From Mucilaginibacter gossypiicola (GTDB lineage Bacteria > Bacteroidota > Bacteroidia > Sphingobacteriales > Sphingobacteriaceae): a stretch of DNA of 64,000 bases. The notes beneath the pieces were generated by a model. The model was not told where the DNA came from. It saw nothing but the letters and a program-made list of their open reading frames with translations, and did not search any database. The stretch is taken from NCBI RefSeq assembly GCF_900110105.1, contig NZ_FOCL01000004.1:528495-592494 (forward strand). Reading direction: 5' to 3'. Every line of letters begins with the position of its first letter. Position 1 is the stretch's first letter. Below, piece by piece: positions 15,679-24,679 of the stretch. Made by a program: the position numbers and the translations under genes.

Positions 15679-17559
15679 ATGAAATACGCTTATCAACGAA
15701 TTGTCGCCTTATCGGCAATAGCCGTAGCGTTCAGTGTGCCTGCCTTTGCCCAATTGCCGCAGGTTAAGGTGACGCCCGCTAATATAGCGCCCATCGATCC
15801 TGCCAATTACAAGGGTGTGGAAGGCAAAACGCTTGCCGAATCAAAAGAGTGGTGGAACAAACCACTCAAAGCGCCCAAAGGCGCTCCAAACATTGTCTGG
15901 ATTTTGCTGGATGATGTGGGCTTCGGGGCATCAGGAACTTTTGGTGGATTGATCAATACGCCAAATTTTGACACGCTGGCTAATAATGGCTTACGCTATG
16001 TCAACTTTCATACTGCAGGTATCTGTGCACCAACACGTTCATCGCTGCTTACCGGGCGTAATCACCATTATGTACACATGGGTAACTTTGCACATGCATC
16101 GACAGCTGCGGGTTTTCCGGGCTATGATGGCCGGATCCCGCCAGATAAAGGCACTATTGCCGAAGCTTTACGTGCCAATGGCTACAGTACTTTCGCCGTA
16201 GGTAAATGGGGGGTAACGCCTGACGAGGATACTACAGCCGTTGGGCCGTTTGATCGCTGGCCTACCGGTAAAGGTTTTGACCATCACTTTGGTTTCCTGG
16301 AATCGGCTACCGATCAGTATAACCCGCCGCATTTGGTGGAGGATAATTTCCACATCAAACCGGATGGCCGTAACCTGAATGAGCAGATCACTGATAAAGC
16401 CATTGCTTATATCGATGCAGCTCATAAGGCGGCACCCGATCAGCCTTTCTTTTTATACTATGCACCGGGAGCTACCCACGCACCTCACCAGGTAAGCCAC
16501 GAATGGAGCGACCTGTATAAAGGCAAATTTGATGAGGGATGGGATGTATACCGTGAAAAAGTATTTGAAAACCAGAAAAAGGCAGGTTATATCCCTACTT
16601 ATGCCAAATTGCCCGAGCGTAACGAGCGTATCAAGGCCTGGAACAGCCTGCCTGCCGATCAGAAGAAATTGTATGCCCGGTTCATGGAAGTTTATGCAGG
16701 TTATTTGACCTATATCGATCACCAGGTGGGCCGCGTGATCAGTTACCTGAAAGCTTCTGGCCAGTTTGATAATACATTGGTTTTTGTGATGATAGGGGAT
16801 AACGGCGCCAGTAAAGAAGGAACCGTACACGGTGTGATCAATCCAAAAAACTCGGCAGCAACCACACTTGAAGCCGACTATATCAAAAGGAATGAAAGCG
16901 ATTACGAAACCATCGGTACGCCCGAAGCTTCAACCAATTATCCTTTAGGCTGGGCTCAGGCCGCTAATACGCCGTTTAAGTACTGGAAATCAGATGCTGA
17001 TGCCGAGGGCGGTACCCATAACCCGCTGATAGTTTATTATCCGAAACTCATCACCGAAAAAGGCGGCATCCGCACGCAGTACAGCCATGTATCTGACGTA
17101 TTCCCAACTACTATTGAAGCTGCTGGGTTAAAGCTTCCAGAGTACGTTAAAGGCATTAAGCAGGATACGTTGCAGGGTAAATCATTCTTCGGTTCGTTCA
17201 ATAATGCGCAGGCAAAAACATTGCATACACAGCAGTACTATTACATTTTTACTTCGAGGTCGATATATAAAGATGGTTGGAAAGCCGAGGCTGCACACCG
17301 CCCGGATAATGTGGACCTGCTAAACTTTCCGAAAGAGAAAACTATCCCCGAGCGTAATTACGATAGGGATGTTTGGAAGCTTTATAACCTGAATGAGGAT
17401 TTTAACGAGCGTATTGATCTTGCCAAAAAATATCCTGAAAAGTTAAAAGAGCTTAAAGATCTGTTTGATGCAGAAGCCAAAAAGAACCATATCTATCCGT
17501 TTATTGACAGGGACGATATCAACAACAAAAGGATCCACAAACTCGAAAACAACAATTAA
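15679..17559 (+). CDS. Arylsulfatase (type I), tandem paralogue
   Basis: A 626-residue exported sulfatase, signal peptide to about residue 24. CAPTR is at residues 116-120 and the metal ligands are in ILLDDVG (about 76-82) and IGDNGAS. It aligns with the preceding sulfatase over its full length with only small gaps, differing mostly in an N-terminal extension, the loop before the IGTPxAST segment and surface charge. The duplication suggests two substrates of one family or dosage. Gaps of 20 nt before and 2 nt after place it within one operon. Confidence 0.95.
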   Translation: MKYAYQRIVALSAIAVAFSVPAFAQLPQVKVTPANIAPIDPANYKGVEGKTLAESKEWWNKPLKAPKGAPNIVWILLDDVGFGASGTFGGLINTPNFDTLANNGLRYVNFHTAGICAPTRSSLLTGRNHHYVHMGNFAHASTAAGFPGYDGRIPPDKGTIAEALRANGYSTFAVGKWGVTPDEDTTAVGPFDRWPTGKGFDHHFGFLESATDQYNPPHLVEDNFHIKPDGRNLNEQITDKAIAYIDAAHKAAPDQPFFLYYAPGATHAPHQVSHEWSDLYKGKFDEGWDVYREKVFENQKKAGYIPTYAKLPERNERIKAWNSLPADQKKLYARFMEVYAGYLTYIDHQVGRVISYLKASGQFDNTLVFVMIGDNGASKEGTVHGVINPKNSAATTLEADYIKRNESDYETIGTPEASTNYPLGWAQAANTPFKYWKSDADAEGGTHNPLIVYYPKLITEKGGIRTQYSHVSDVFPTTIEAAGLKLPEYVKGIKQDTLQGKSFFGSFNNAQAKTLHTQQYYYIFTSRSIYKDGWKAEAAHRPDNVDLLNFPKEKTIPERNYDRDVWKLYNLNEDFNERIDLAKKYPEKLKELKDLFDAEAKKNHIYPFIDRDDINNKRIHKLENNN

Positions 17560-17561
17560 CC

Positions 17562-18293
17562 ATGAAAAACTTAAAAATTGTATTACTGGCCCTGCTGGTA
17601 GTTTTCACAGGCGAAGTAAAAGCGCAATCGCCTGCTTTATTATCGCTCGAAGCTTTCGCGGCTAAACTAAAACAGGCAAAAGAACCGCAGATCCTGGACG
17701 CCCGTTCGGCGGAGGAGTTTGTACAAAATCATATCAAAGATGCCGTAAATGTTGACGCAAAAGCGGCAGACTATCAGCAAAAACTGGATGGCTTGGATAA
17801 GGAAAAGCCAACCTTTGTTTACTCAATAGCTAATGGCCGCAGCACAGTGCTTTCGCGCGAGTTGCGGGCTAAAGGATTTAAGGATGTTGAAGAGTTACCC
17901 GGTGGTTTAGCCAACTGGATAGGTTCGGGATATCCAATTATTTCTACCACAAAAAAAGGAGTTTCATTATCAAAAGCCCAATTTAACGAACTGGCAGCTT
18001 CATCGCCTTTGGTGTTGGTTGATTTTGGGTCGAGGTATTGCGGGGCCTGCAAAAAGTTGGTGCCTGTATTGGATTCGCTCAAAGCAAATTCAGCTTTTAC
18101 TCCGAAGGTGATCAGTATCGAGGTTTATGACAATACCAACTTAGCAAAAGAGCTAAAGGTAAATGTATTGCCAACGCTGGTGCTGTATAAAAACGGTAAG
18201 GAGATTTGGAAAAAGCAGGGCTTTTCGTCAACTGCGCAGGTTATTTCAGCTACAGAATCAGCAAAAAATCGGCTGGCTGCAAGTGGCAAATAA
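17562..18293 (+). CDS. Rhodanese-thioredoxin fusion, exported; rhodanese Cys replaced by Ser
   Basis: A 243-residue protein with signal peptide (to about residue 21), a rhodanese-like domain (about 26-127) and a thioredoxin-like domain (about 134-240). The rhodanese loop reads YSIANGRS, with Ser88 where the catalytic persulfide Cys normally stands, so sulfur transfer is unlikely. The thioredoxin site is CGAC (160-163) instead of CGPC, still a redox pair. It begins 2 nt after a sulfatase, so it probably works in the periplasm on thiols of the sulfatases, for example keeping the CxPxR Cys reduced for FGE (inference). Confidence 0.85.
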   Translation: MKNLKIVLLALLVVFTGEVKAQSPALLSLEAFAAKLKQAKEPQILDARSAEEFVQNHIKDAVNVDAKAADYQQKLDGLDKEKPTFVYSIANGRSTVLSRELRAKGFKDVEELPGGLANWIGSGYPIISTTKKGVSLSKAQFNELAASSPLVLVDFGSRYCGACKKLVPVLDSLKANSAFTPKVISIEVYDNTNLAKELKVNVLPTLVLYKNGKEIWKKQGFSSTAQVISATESAKNRLAASGK

Positions 18294-18312
18294 AGTCAAT
18301 CTATGTTAATCA

Positions 18313-18488
18313 GAAGCTGTTTAAAAACGAAAGTATTCATTGCCGTTGGTTTTAACCAACGGTGATGAGAATTGGAAATTTCTGGCTTTAGCCCAACTAA
18401 GCGAGCGGATTTGGGCTAAAGCCATTTTATCGCCGCTCACTATTCCGTTGGTTAAAACCAACGGCCATGATGTTTTATTTGTCTGTAA
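18313..18488. repeat. Dispersed intergenic repeat, copy A (about 176 bp)
   Basis: This begins GAAGCTGTTTAAAAA and ends CTGTAAA, and matches 48128..48305 along its length. Both copies contain the palindrome CCGTTGGTTTTAACCAACGG near the left end and its mirror CCGTTGGTTAAAACCAACGG near the right end, with a GGCTTTAGCCCAA/TTGGGCT stem between. It abuts the start codon of the third sulfatase, so it supplies that gene's 5' untranslated region. Confidence 0.85.
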
Positions 18489-20096
18489 ATGAAATTATTA
18501 AAATTAAAACAGTTTCTCAATAAAATCGGCTACGTAATCATCTCCATATTTTGCGCGGGGCCTGTATTTGGGCAGGCCCCTAAGCAAAAGCCCAATATCG
18601 TTGTCATTTTAGCCGACGATATGGGCTTTTCTGATATTGGCTGCTTTGGTTCGGAGATCAGCACGCCTAATATCGACAGACTTGCCCGCGAAGGTCTGAA
18701 GATGACACAGTTTTACAATGCCGGCAGATGCTGTCCATCGCGGGCTGCATTATTAACCGGGCTGTACCCGCATCAGGCCGGTGTTGGCGACATGGTAAAA
18801 TACAAAGGCTCTCCCGCTTACCAGGGTTACCTGAATGACCATAGCGCTACCATTGCCGAGTTGTTAAAAGATAATGCAGGTTATAATACCATCGTATCAG
18901 GCAAATGGCATGTTGGGTTGCAGCAATCTGCATTAGCTTATAACCGCGGGTTTGATCAATCATTTACCATGCTGAACAACGGGAGCAGTTATTTCAACTC
19001 GGCACCGTTGTATAATGATGGCAGCAAGATCACCTTTATGCTGAATGATAAGGAGATCACCCGCAGCGATACTTCAAAATATCTTACACAAGCCATTACC
19101 GACTTTGCGATCAAATCATTGAATGAAATCAAGGATCAGCAGAAGCCGTTTTTTATGTACGTAGCTTACAATGCCCCGCATTGGCCTATTCAGGCGCTGC
19201 CACAGGATATAGCTAAATTTAAAGGCCAATATCTTAAAGGCTGGGATGTGTTACGGAAGCAGCGTTATGAAAAACAGTTAGCTGCCGGTATTATTAAAAA
19301 GCAATGGCAACTATCAGCAAGGGATAAACGCGCCTCTGATTGGGATTCATTATCTCCCGAAGAAAAAGACAAATGGGATACCCGCATGGCCATTTATGCC
19401 GCCATGGTTTACCGGATGGATGCTTGTATAGGTGAGATTCTGGCTAAACTGAAACAGTTAGGAAAAGATAAAAATACCATCATCCTGTTTGCATCCGACA
19501 ATGGAGGCAGTGCAGATGAGGTGAAGAGCCTGTCGGCTGTGATACAAAAGGACGGAACTCCCGGTTCTGTAAATTCAATTGACAGTTACGAGATTCCCTG
19601 GGCAAACGTAAGCAATACGCCGTTTAAGTTGTTTAAACGCAATACACACGAAGGGGGTATAGCAACGCCGTTTATTGCCTGGTATCCGGGTCATATCCTG
19701 CCCGGAAGCAGTAATAGTAGTCCCGGACATTTGATTGATTTGATGCCTACCTGCCTTGACATTGCCGGAGTTAGTTATCCAACGCAATATAAAAACAGGC
19801 AGTTAACGCCATTGGCAGGTGTCAGTTTGCTCGATGCCTTTAAAGGGAAATCATATACCGGTAATGAAACTTTGTTTTGGGAGCACGAAGGCAGCAGGGC
19901 TATAAGAAAAGGCCGCTGGAAACTGGTTGCAGAAATCGGCGAACCCTGGGAATTATACGATCTGGAAGCAGATCGTTCTGAAATAAATAACCTTGCTGCT
20001 CAATATCCCGATAAAGTTAAAACCCTTGAAACGGAATATTTGGAATGGGCCAAAAAAGTTGGCGTTGTTGATTGGAATACTATTAAAGGGTTGTAA
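18489..20096 (+). CDS. Sulfatase (type I, formylglycine)
   Basis: A 535-residue exported sulfatase with signal peptide (to about residue 29) and an activation motif CCPSR at residues 81-85 (Cys81 being the formylglycine site) in GRCCPSRAALLTGLYPHQAG. Metal ligands lie in ILADDMG (about 40-46) and FASDNGG. It is more distant from the other two sulfatases and likely acts on another linkage. It is separated from the rhodanese-thioredoxin gene by a dispersed repeat that runs up to its ATG, and followed by a terminator-like stem. It closes the sulfatase locus. Confidence 0.95.
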   Translation: MKLLKLKQFLNKIGYVIISIFCAGPVFGQAPKQKPNIVVILADDMGFSDIGCFGSEISTPNIDRLAREGLKMTQFYNAGRCCPSRAALLTGLYPHQAGVGDMVKYKGSPAYQGYLNDHSATIAELLKDNAGYNTIVSGKWHVGLQQSALAYNRGFDQSFTMLNNGSSYFNSAPLYNDGSKITFMLNDKEITRSDTSKYLTQAITDFAIKSLNEIKDQQKPFFMYVAYNAPHWPIQALPQDIAKFKGQYLKGWDVLRKQRYEKQLAAGIIKKQWQLSARDKRASDWDSLSPEEKDKWDTRMAIYAAMVYRMDACIGEILAKLKQLGKDKNTIILFASDNGGSADEVKSLSAVIQKDGTPGSVNSIDSYEIPWANVSNTPFKLFKRNTHEGGIATPFIAWYPGHILPGSSNSSPGHLIDLMPTCLDIAGVSYPTQYKNRQLTPLAGVSLLDAFKGKSYTGNETLFWEHEGSRAIRKGRWKLVAEIGEPWELYDLEADRSEINNLAAQYPDKVKTLETEYLEWAKKVGVVDWNTIKGL

Positions 20097-20102
20097 AACA
20101 GC

Positions 20103-20141
20103 AAGCAGGCCTGAAACCAGATGAGCGTTTCAGGTTTGCTT
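20103..20141. terminator. Bidirectional terminator between sulfatase and nucleotidyltransferase genes
   Basis: The stem AAGCAGG-CCTGAAAC pairs with GTTTCAGG-TTTGCTT (two G-U pairs) around a 9-nt loop, in the 50-bp gap of two convergent genes. Confidence 0.7.
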
Positions 20142-20146
20142 ATTAG

Positions 20147-21109
20147 CTATTGTGCTATCCGGTCTTCAAATTCCTGCAATAGCATAGAAACCTTGACCCG
20201 GTACCGCTCTATTAGTTTCTTTTGAAAATTTTCGGGAGATGGTTTAGCGAAATGTTTGCTTGCGGCCATACTCATTACATTGCCACGCATGTTCAATTTT
20301 TTCATTTCGGTTTTCTTGTTCCAACGGCCCGATGTTATTCGCATTAATGTATTATCCAGCCAGTTGCCAAAAGAGTTATTGAGCAGTCGTTCTATAAAGG
20401 CTTTATACCATGGCTTTTTTAACGGTTTGGCAGTAGCAAGGCGCATGCATTTATTGGGCAGGAAATCATGCATCCAGGCATTGGCTTTGTAAAAATTTTC
20501 AAAGGTAACATCGCCTTCAAGCGGAATAATAGTTGCCACTTCAATGGCTGTATAAATGTTTTTTTCAACTATCTGTGGTTTGGCTTCGTCAATGTAGTAG
20601 TTCATGCAGTAGTTATGCTGTTTGCCAACCAAAAAAGTAAGCTTCTTAAACATATGCATAAACGTACGCGCAATCCAAAGCCGGTTACGTTCGGTGATGA
20701 TGAAAAAATCGATGTCTGAGTTGTCATCGGCACAATTTTTTGACAGCGACCCCGATATACCTACGCCGCGTACGTAAGGAAACCTGATCAGGAAAGCGCC
20801 TACTTCTTTAGCCTTATTGATCAGTTCGGCTGCTTTTTTATTCCCTTTGTTGCGCTTTACCGCAATCATATAGTCGTTTTTGAGCGAATAGAACCTATCG
20901 AAATGGAACACCAGCTTATTGGCAACAAGCTGATCAAGAGCTTCGGTAAAATCATATTGCCCATACTTATTCTCTAAAAACAAGAATATTTCGCCATATG
21001 TCAGCGGATAATCCCACAAATCAAAATAAGCAAGGGTAGCTAAGATATTGTTCCGGGTATTCAACAAGCGTTTATTGTTTTGTTCAATTAAGGTGGCTAT
21101 ACTTTTCAC
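20147..21109 (-). CDS. Nucleotidyltransferase-fold protein
   Basis: A 320-residue protein with a polymerase-beta-type nucleotidyltransferase signature GISGSLS followed by NSDIDFFII (Gly-Ser and Asp-x-Asp, about residues 117-140), which binds metal and nucleotide. A preceding winged-helix-like region and a helical C-terminus are present. There is no signal peptide, so it is cytoplasmic. It is read from the same strand as the polysaccharide genes upstream, 61 nt after them, so it may belong to their operon; a role in surface polysaccharide synthesis is possible but unproven. Confidence 0.75.
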   Translation of the reverse strand: MKSIATLIEQNNKRLLNTRNNILATLAYFDLWDYPLTYGEIFLFLENKYGQYDFTEALDQLVANKLVFHFDRFYSLKNDYMIAVKRNKGNKKAAELINKAKEVGAFLIRFPYVRGVGISGSLSKNCADDNSDIDFFIITERNRLWIARTFMHMFKKLTFLVGKQHNYCMNYYIDEAKPQIVEKNIYTAIEVATIIPLEGDVTFENFYKANAWMHDFLPNKCMRLATAKPLKKPWYKAFIERLLNNSFGNWLDNTLMRITSGRWNKKTEMKKLNMRGNVMSMAASKHFAKPSPENFQKKLIERYRVKVSMLLQEFEDRIAQ

Positions 21110-21170
21110 GTCTTTGTATATATAATGATGACGTACCCTTTATGGCTTTGGTTGCCTGCTAACAAAGTCG

Positions 21171-22436
21171 TTACACAATATTTTTAGCTTGATTGCCGGT
21201 AGCCTGAAGGTTTGCGGAAAATATTAATAATGAGAAAAATACACTATAGAAAAAAATGCCCTTGTCTACATCTAAAAAGTTTTCGGAAAAGGAAACAGTG
21301 GTTATAATGATCATAAAAGCCATTAGCATCAGGTCGCGTTTTGCAACGGCCGCCCTGATGCCAAAAACCAGTACAAACAGGTAAACCAATAAGCCGGTGA
21401 TTCCCGATTTAATAAAGAAACTGATGAACTGGTTATGAGCGTTTAAGCCGGCCAGGTATGAGCGGTAAAATTGATGATCAAAAAATGGGTCCTTAAGCAA
21501 GCCTACCTCGGTACCGGCACCATGACCAATAACCGGGGATTGCGCGCCTACACTAATAGCTACACCCCAACGGGCCAGCCGCGGGTCGGTAAGACCAGGA
21601 CCGGTAGATTCGCTAAGGTCTTTTCTTAGCTCTGTAACATACCTTTCGCGGAAGGCGCGCATTGTAAAAATGCCTGCAACCACTACAGCAAATATCGATG
21701 TAACTACGGTAACATACCTTAAACGTACCCGTCCACTTAACATAAACCAGGGAATGATCACGTTCAGAATAATCATTACAGCTGCAAATATCGATTTTGA
21801 GCTCAGTTGGATAATGCCCGCGGCCAGCAGGCAACTGCACATTAGATAAAATACCCTAAGCTTTGGCGAGCCCTCTTTTATAAACACATATAAAAGGTAA
21901 ACCAAAGCTATCGCTATCTGCATCGAAAAAAATGTGGCGTGGATTTCCAGCGGTTCTGAAAAATTATGATTGGTAAACGCCGGCGATACCAAAGCTTTCA
22001 ATGGTAGATGGTAGTATCTGATGGTAATTAACGCTTGTAAAAAGAGATACACAATGGTAACTGTACATCCAATGGAAAATATCAGTAACAGGTTATGTTG
22101 GTATTTTTTTATATCCAGCGGATTAAAGATAAAGATTAATGGAATAAGCAAAATGGTAACCTGCCTGCCTAACTCTGTAAAAGCTTGTGGTTTATTGGTA
22201 GTATAAATCGTGCTCAACAGCGTTACAAAAAATACTGCCGTTAAAGCAAAGTTGGTTTTGGTTAAAACAGGCTTGATGTTGTTTCTACGAATCTGGATAA
22301 TAGTATGCAAAGCCAGGCCTATCAACAACAGGTGGCTGTAAAACATATTGAACGGCAGGCTCAGCAAAAATAACATCAGTAGGTAATAGCTGATCCTGTT
22401 ATTCAGCGTATCATCAGGCTTTAGCAGCTTTTCCAT
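21171..22436 (-). CDS. O-antigen ligase/polymerase family membrane protein
   Basis: A 421-residue protein with about eleven hydrophobic helices and a large periplasmic loop (about residues 265-335) containing VIGHGAGTE and NAHNQFI, typical of the Wzy/WaaL (O-antigen ligase) family, which joins or polymerises polyprenyl-linked glycans on the outer face of the inner membrane. It overlaps the preceding glycosyltransferase gene by 23 nt. The cluster has another polymerase-like gene (25681..27363), so one may act as polymerase and the other as ligase. Confidence 0.88.
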   Translation of the reverse strand: MEKLLKPDDTLNNRISYYLLMLFLLSLPFNMFYSHLLLIGLALHTIIQIRRNNIKPVLTKTNFALTAVFFVTLLSTIYTTNKPQAFTELGRQVTILLIPLIFIFNPLDIKKYQHNLLLIFSIGCTVTIVYLFLQALITIRYYHLPLKALVSPAFTNHNFSEPLEIHATFFSMQIAIALVYLLYVFIKEGSPKLRVFYLMCSCLLAAGIIQLSSKSIFAAVMIILNVIIPWFMLSGRVRLRYVTVVTSIFAVVVAGIFTMRAFRERYVTELRKDLSESTGPGLTDPRLARWGVAISVGAQSPVIGHGAGTEVGLLKDPFFDHQFYRSYLAGLNAHNQFISFFIKSGITGLLVYLFVLVFGIRAAVAKRDLMLMAFMIIITTVSFSENFLDVDKGIFFYSVFFSLLIFSANLQATGNQAKNIV

Positions 22437-23538
22437 GTTGTTCCTGGTAACATTGCAATATAAAATCCTCGTAGTCGTTGATCACTACTTCCCAGTTAAA
22501 CTGGTATTGTATTTTGTAAAGGTTGTTTTTCACCATTTCGCGTTCGGTATCCTTGCGCTGTACATTCTCAACCAGGTGCCGAACCTCATTGGCATTATCA
22601 AAATAAAAAGCATCAGAGTTGAGTACCGATTTATTGAAAGGGTTATTATGGGCGGCGATGAGCGCTTCGCTGGCCATGGCTTCAAGCAGGGATGGGTTAG
22701 TGCCACCTACGCTATGCCCGTGAAAATACAGATAACTGTTGTTCTGCAGTGCACGCACCACCGAGTTGTCAAAATTGGCGCCTTTAAATTGTATGCGGTC
22801 GTCGTTTTTGAAGCGGTGGGTTATGAATTTGCCAAAACGGTTACTGGTATCACCCAAAACCATGAAGCTTTTTTGAGATGAACTGCTGTTAAAACCCTCT
22901 AAAATGGTTTCGATATTGTTTTCGGGCTCCATGCGGGCCATCAGCAAAAAGTAGTCTTCCTTTAATACTTCGCTTTTATCAAATTGCTCGCGTTCCTGAT
23001 CCGAAAAAAGATCGGCACCATAGGGAATATAGCGGCTGTCAACCTCATATTTATCTTTAAGATATGACCGGATCACCCTTGAATCGGAGATGTAATACTG
23101 GCTATGCTTTACGGCCAGCTTTTCGGCGTATTTAAGGAATTGTTGTACCGGTTTTGAATACTTGGAGCGTTTCCATTCCAGCCCGTCCATATTGGTAATG
23201 ATAACGCTGTTTGGCGGATAAAGGTGGCCCCAAACCGAGCTGCTGGTATAACCCATAAGCAGCACCACATCAAACTTGCGTTTGCGGGCGTCCATAAGGC
23301 AGTTAAAATCATAGGCAAACTGCCCGGCGGTGCCTACAAGATACTCCGGATCATAACAATGCACAATGTTAACACCATTCCAGGTGTCGGATGTGTAAGG
23401 GTGGTTATGCGAGTTATAAACAGTAACCGAATGCCCTTTTTTTACCAAACCGGCCGATACATATTCAGAAATATGTTCAAACCCGCCATAGTAGTTCGGG
23501 ATGCCCCGCGTGCCTAAGATCGCTATTTTTAGTTTCAT
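22414..23538 (-). CDS. Glycosyltransferase, DUF1972 plus GT4 domain (rhamnosyltransferase-like)
   Basis: A 374-residue GT-B enzyme. It starts MKLKIAILGTRGIPNYYGGFEH, the typical opening of DUF1972 glycosyltransferases, so the ATG at 23538 was preferred over one 25 codons upstream. The C-terminal GT4 domain has HGHSVGGTNPSLLEAMA (acceptor/donor site with Glu). It transfers a sugar, by family often rhamnose, to a lipid-linked glycan in the cytoplasm. It overlaps the upstream GT4 gene by 62 nt, a long overlap, and the downstream polymerase gene by 23 nt. Confidence 0.88.
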   Translation of the reverse strand: MKLKIAILGTRGIPNYYGGFEHISEYVSAGLVKKGHSVTVYNSHNHPYTSDTWNGVNIVHCYDPEYLVGTAGQFAYDFNCLMDARKRKFDVVLLMGYTSSSVWGHLYPPNSVIITNMDGLEWKRSKYSKPVQQFLKYAEKLAVKHSQYYISDSRVIRSYLKDKYEVDSRYIPYGADLFSDQEREQFDKSEVLKEDYFLLMARMEPENNIETILEGFNSSSSQKSFMVLGDTSNRFGKFITHRFKNDDRIQFKGANFDNSVVRALQNNSYLYFHGHSVGGTNPSLLEAMASEALIAAHNNPFNKSVLNSDAFYFDNANEVRHLVENVQRKDTEREMVKNNLYKIQYQFNWEVVINDYEDFILQCYQEQHGKAAKA

Positions 23539-24679
23539 GACAATGGAAGTTTGCTTGTAATAAGTTGTAAAATATGATACCGCTTTTTTGCCAGTGGTAC
23601 TGTTGCTCAACATGTTTGGCTACCAGGCCGGTGAAGGCATAACCTGGAGGTTGTTGAATTGCAAGCGCCAGTTTTTGCTCAAAATCTACCTGGTTTGCCG
23701 GATTAAAAGTATATGGCTCAAAAAAACCGAAGTTTTTCATAGCCGTTTCTGACGAGCACAACACGGGCGCTCCGCAAATGGCAGCTTCAAGTGGCGGAAT
23801 TCCAAAACCTTCGGCTTTTGAGGGATAAACGAACAGTCTGCATGCGCGGTAAAACGCCGCCAGATCGGCCTGTTCTGCCTGTGGTATCCACCTGAAAAAT
23901 TGTCTTTGTTCCCGCGTAAGGCTCTTGATAAGCTTGGTTAACCCGGTTGTTTTTATTGACGCTTTGCCAATGAACACCAGGCTGATCCCTTTTTCATAAA
24001 GCTTTAATTCTAAATATTTCTGAAGTAGTAATAGATGATTTTTGCGGGGTTCAATACGACTGGTATACAGGATAAAATCCCGGATGCCGAATTTTTTTGC
24101 TACCCAATCTTCGGCTTCCTGTTTTGATGCCTGGTATTGTAACAGCGAGTTACTTACCCCATTGCGGATGATGTGTACTTCATCGGCAGGGATTTGGTAA
24201 TAATCGCAGATCCGGGTTTTTGAATAGTCGGATACCGTGGTTTTGATATCGGCATTTTTAATGCTGCGGCCAAAAAGGTAATTACGCGTTATGCTGAACA
24301 GGATAGGAAAATCTTTCCTGAAATCATTAAAAAGCATATCGTGCATGGTGACGATATACTGGCAACCAGCTATTTTTTTAGGGCTGATGTATTGGAAATG
24401 CGCAAAATCAAACCTGTATTTTTTGATGTAAGCCGGTATGTCGAAAATGAAACGCAGGATGTTTACTCCCCGGTTTTTATACGGCAATATATTTTGCGGA
24501 GGCAATAGCGGAAACTGTTTGCGAATGTTTTCGGTATCGCGGGCACCGATATAAATATCTATGTCCGGGCGTTCGGCTAACAGATGGTTGTATAACTCGC
24601 GTATAAAAGTTTGCGCCCCCTGAAATTCTTTATCAAAGGAGTGTGCATCTACAAACAGTTTGAGTTTTTTAGCTGCCAT
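23477..24679 (-). CDS. Glycosyltransferase family 4
   Basis: A 400-residue GT-B glycosyltransferase. The N-terminal domain contains GAQTFIRELYNHL, and the GT4 domain starts near residue 195 with ILYTSRIEPRKNH and ends with FVYPSKAEGFGIPPLEAAICGAP, holding the EX7E motif. It is cytoplasmic and part of the minus-strand exopolysaccharide operon. It overlaps its upstream neighbour by 11 nt and the following DUF1972 enzyme by 62 nt, so its last 20 codons share DNA with the next gene's start. Confidence 0.92.
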   Translation of the reverse strand: MAAKKLKLFVDAHSFDKEFQGAQTFIRELYNHLLAERPDIDIYIGARDTENIRKQFPLLPPQNILPYKNRGVNILRFIFDIPAYIKKYRFDFAHFQYISPKKIAGCQYIVTMHDMLFNDFRKDFPILFSITRNYLFGRSIKNADIKTTVSDYSKTRICDYYQIPADEVHIIRNGVSNSLLQYQASKQEAEDWVAKKFGIRDFILYTSRIEPRKNHLLLLQKYLELKLYEKGISLVFIGKASIKTTGLTKLIKSLTREQRQFFRWIPQAEQADLAAFYRACRLFVYPSKAEGFGIPPLEAAICGAPVLCSSETAMKNFGFFEPYTFNPANQVDFEQKLALAIQQPPGYAFTGLVAKHVEQQYHWQKSGIIFYNLLQANFHCHETKNSDLRHAGHPELLWRV

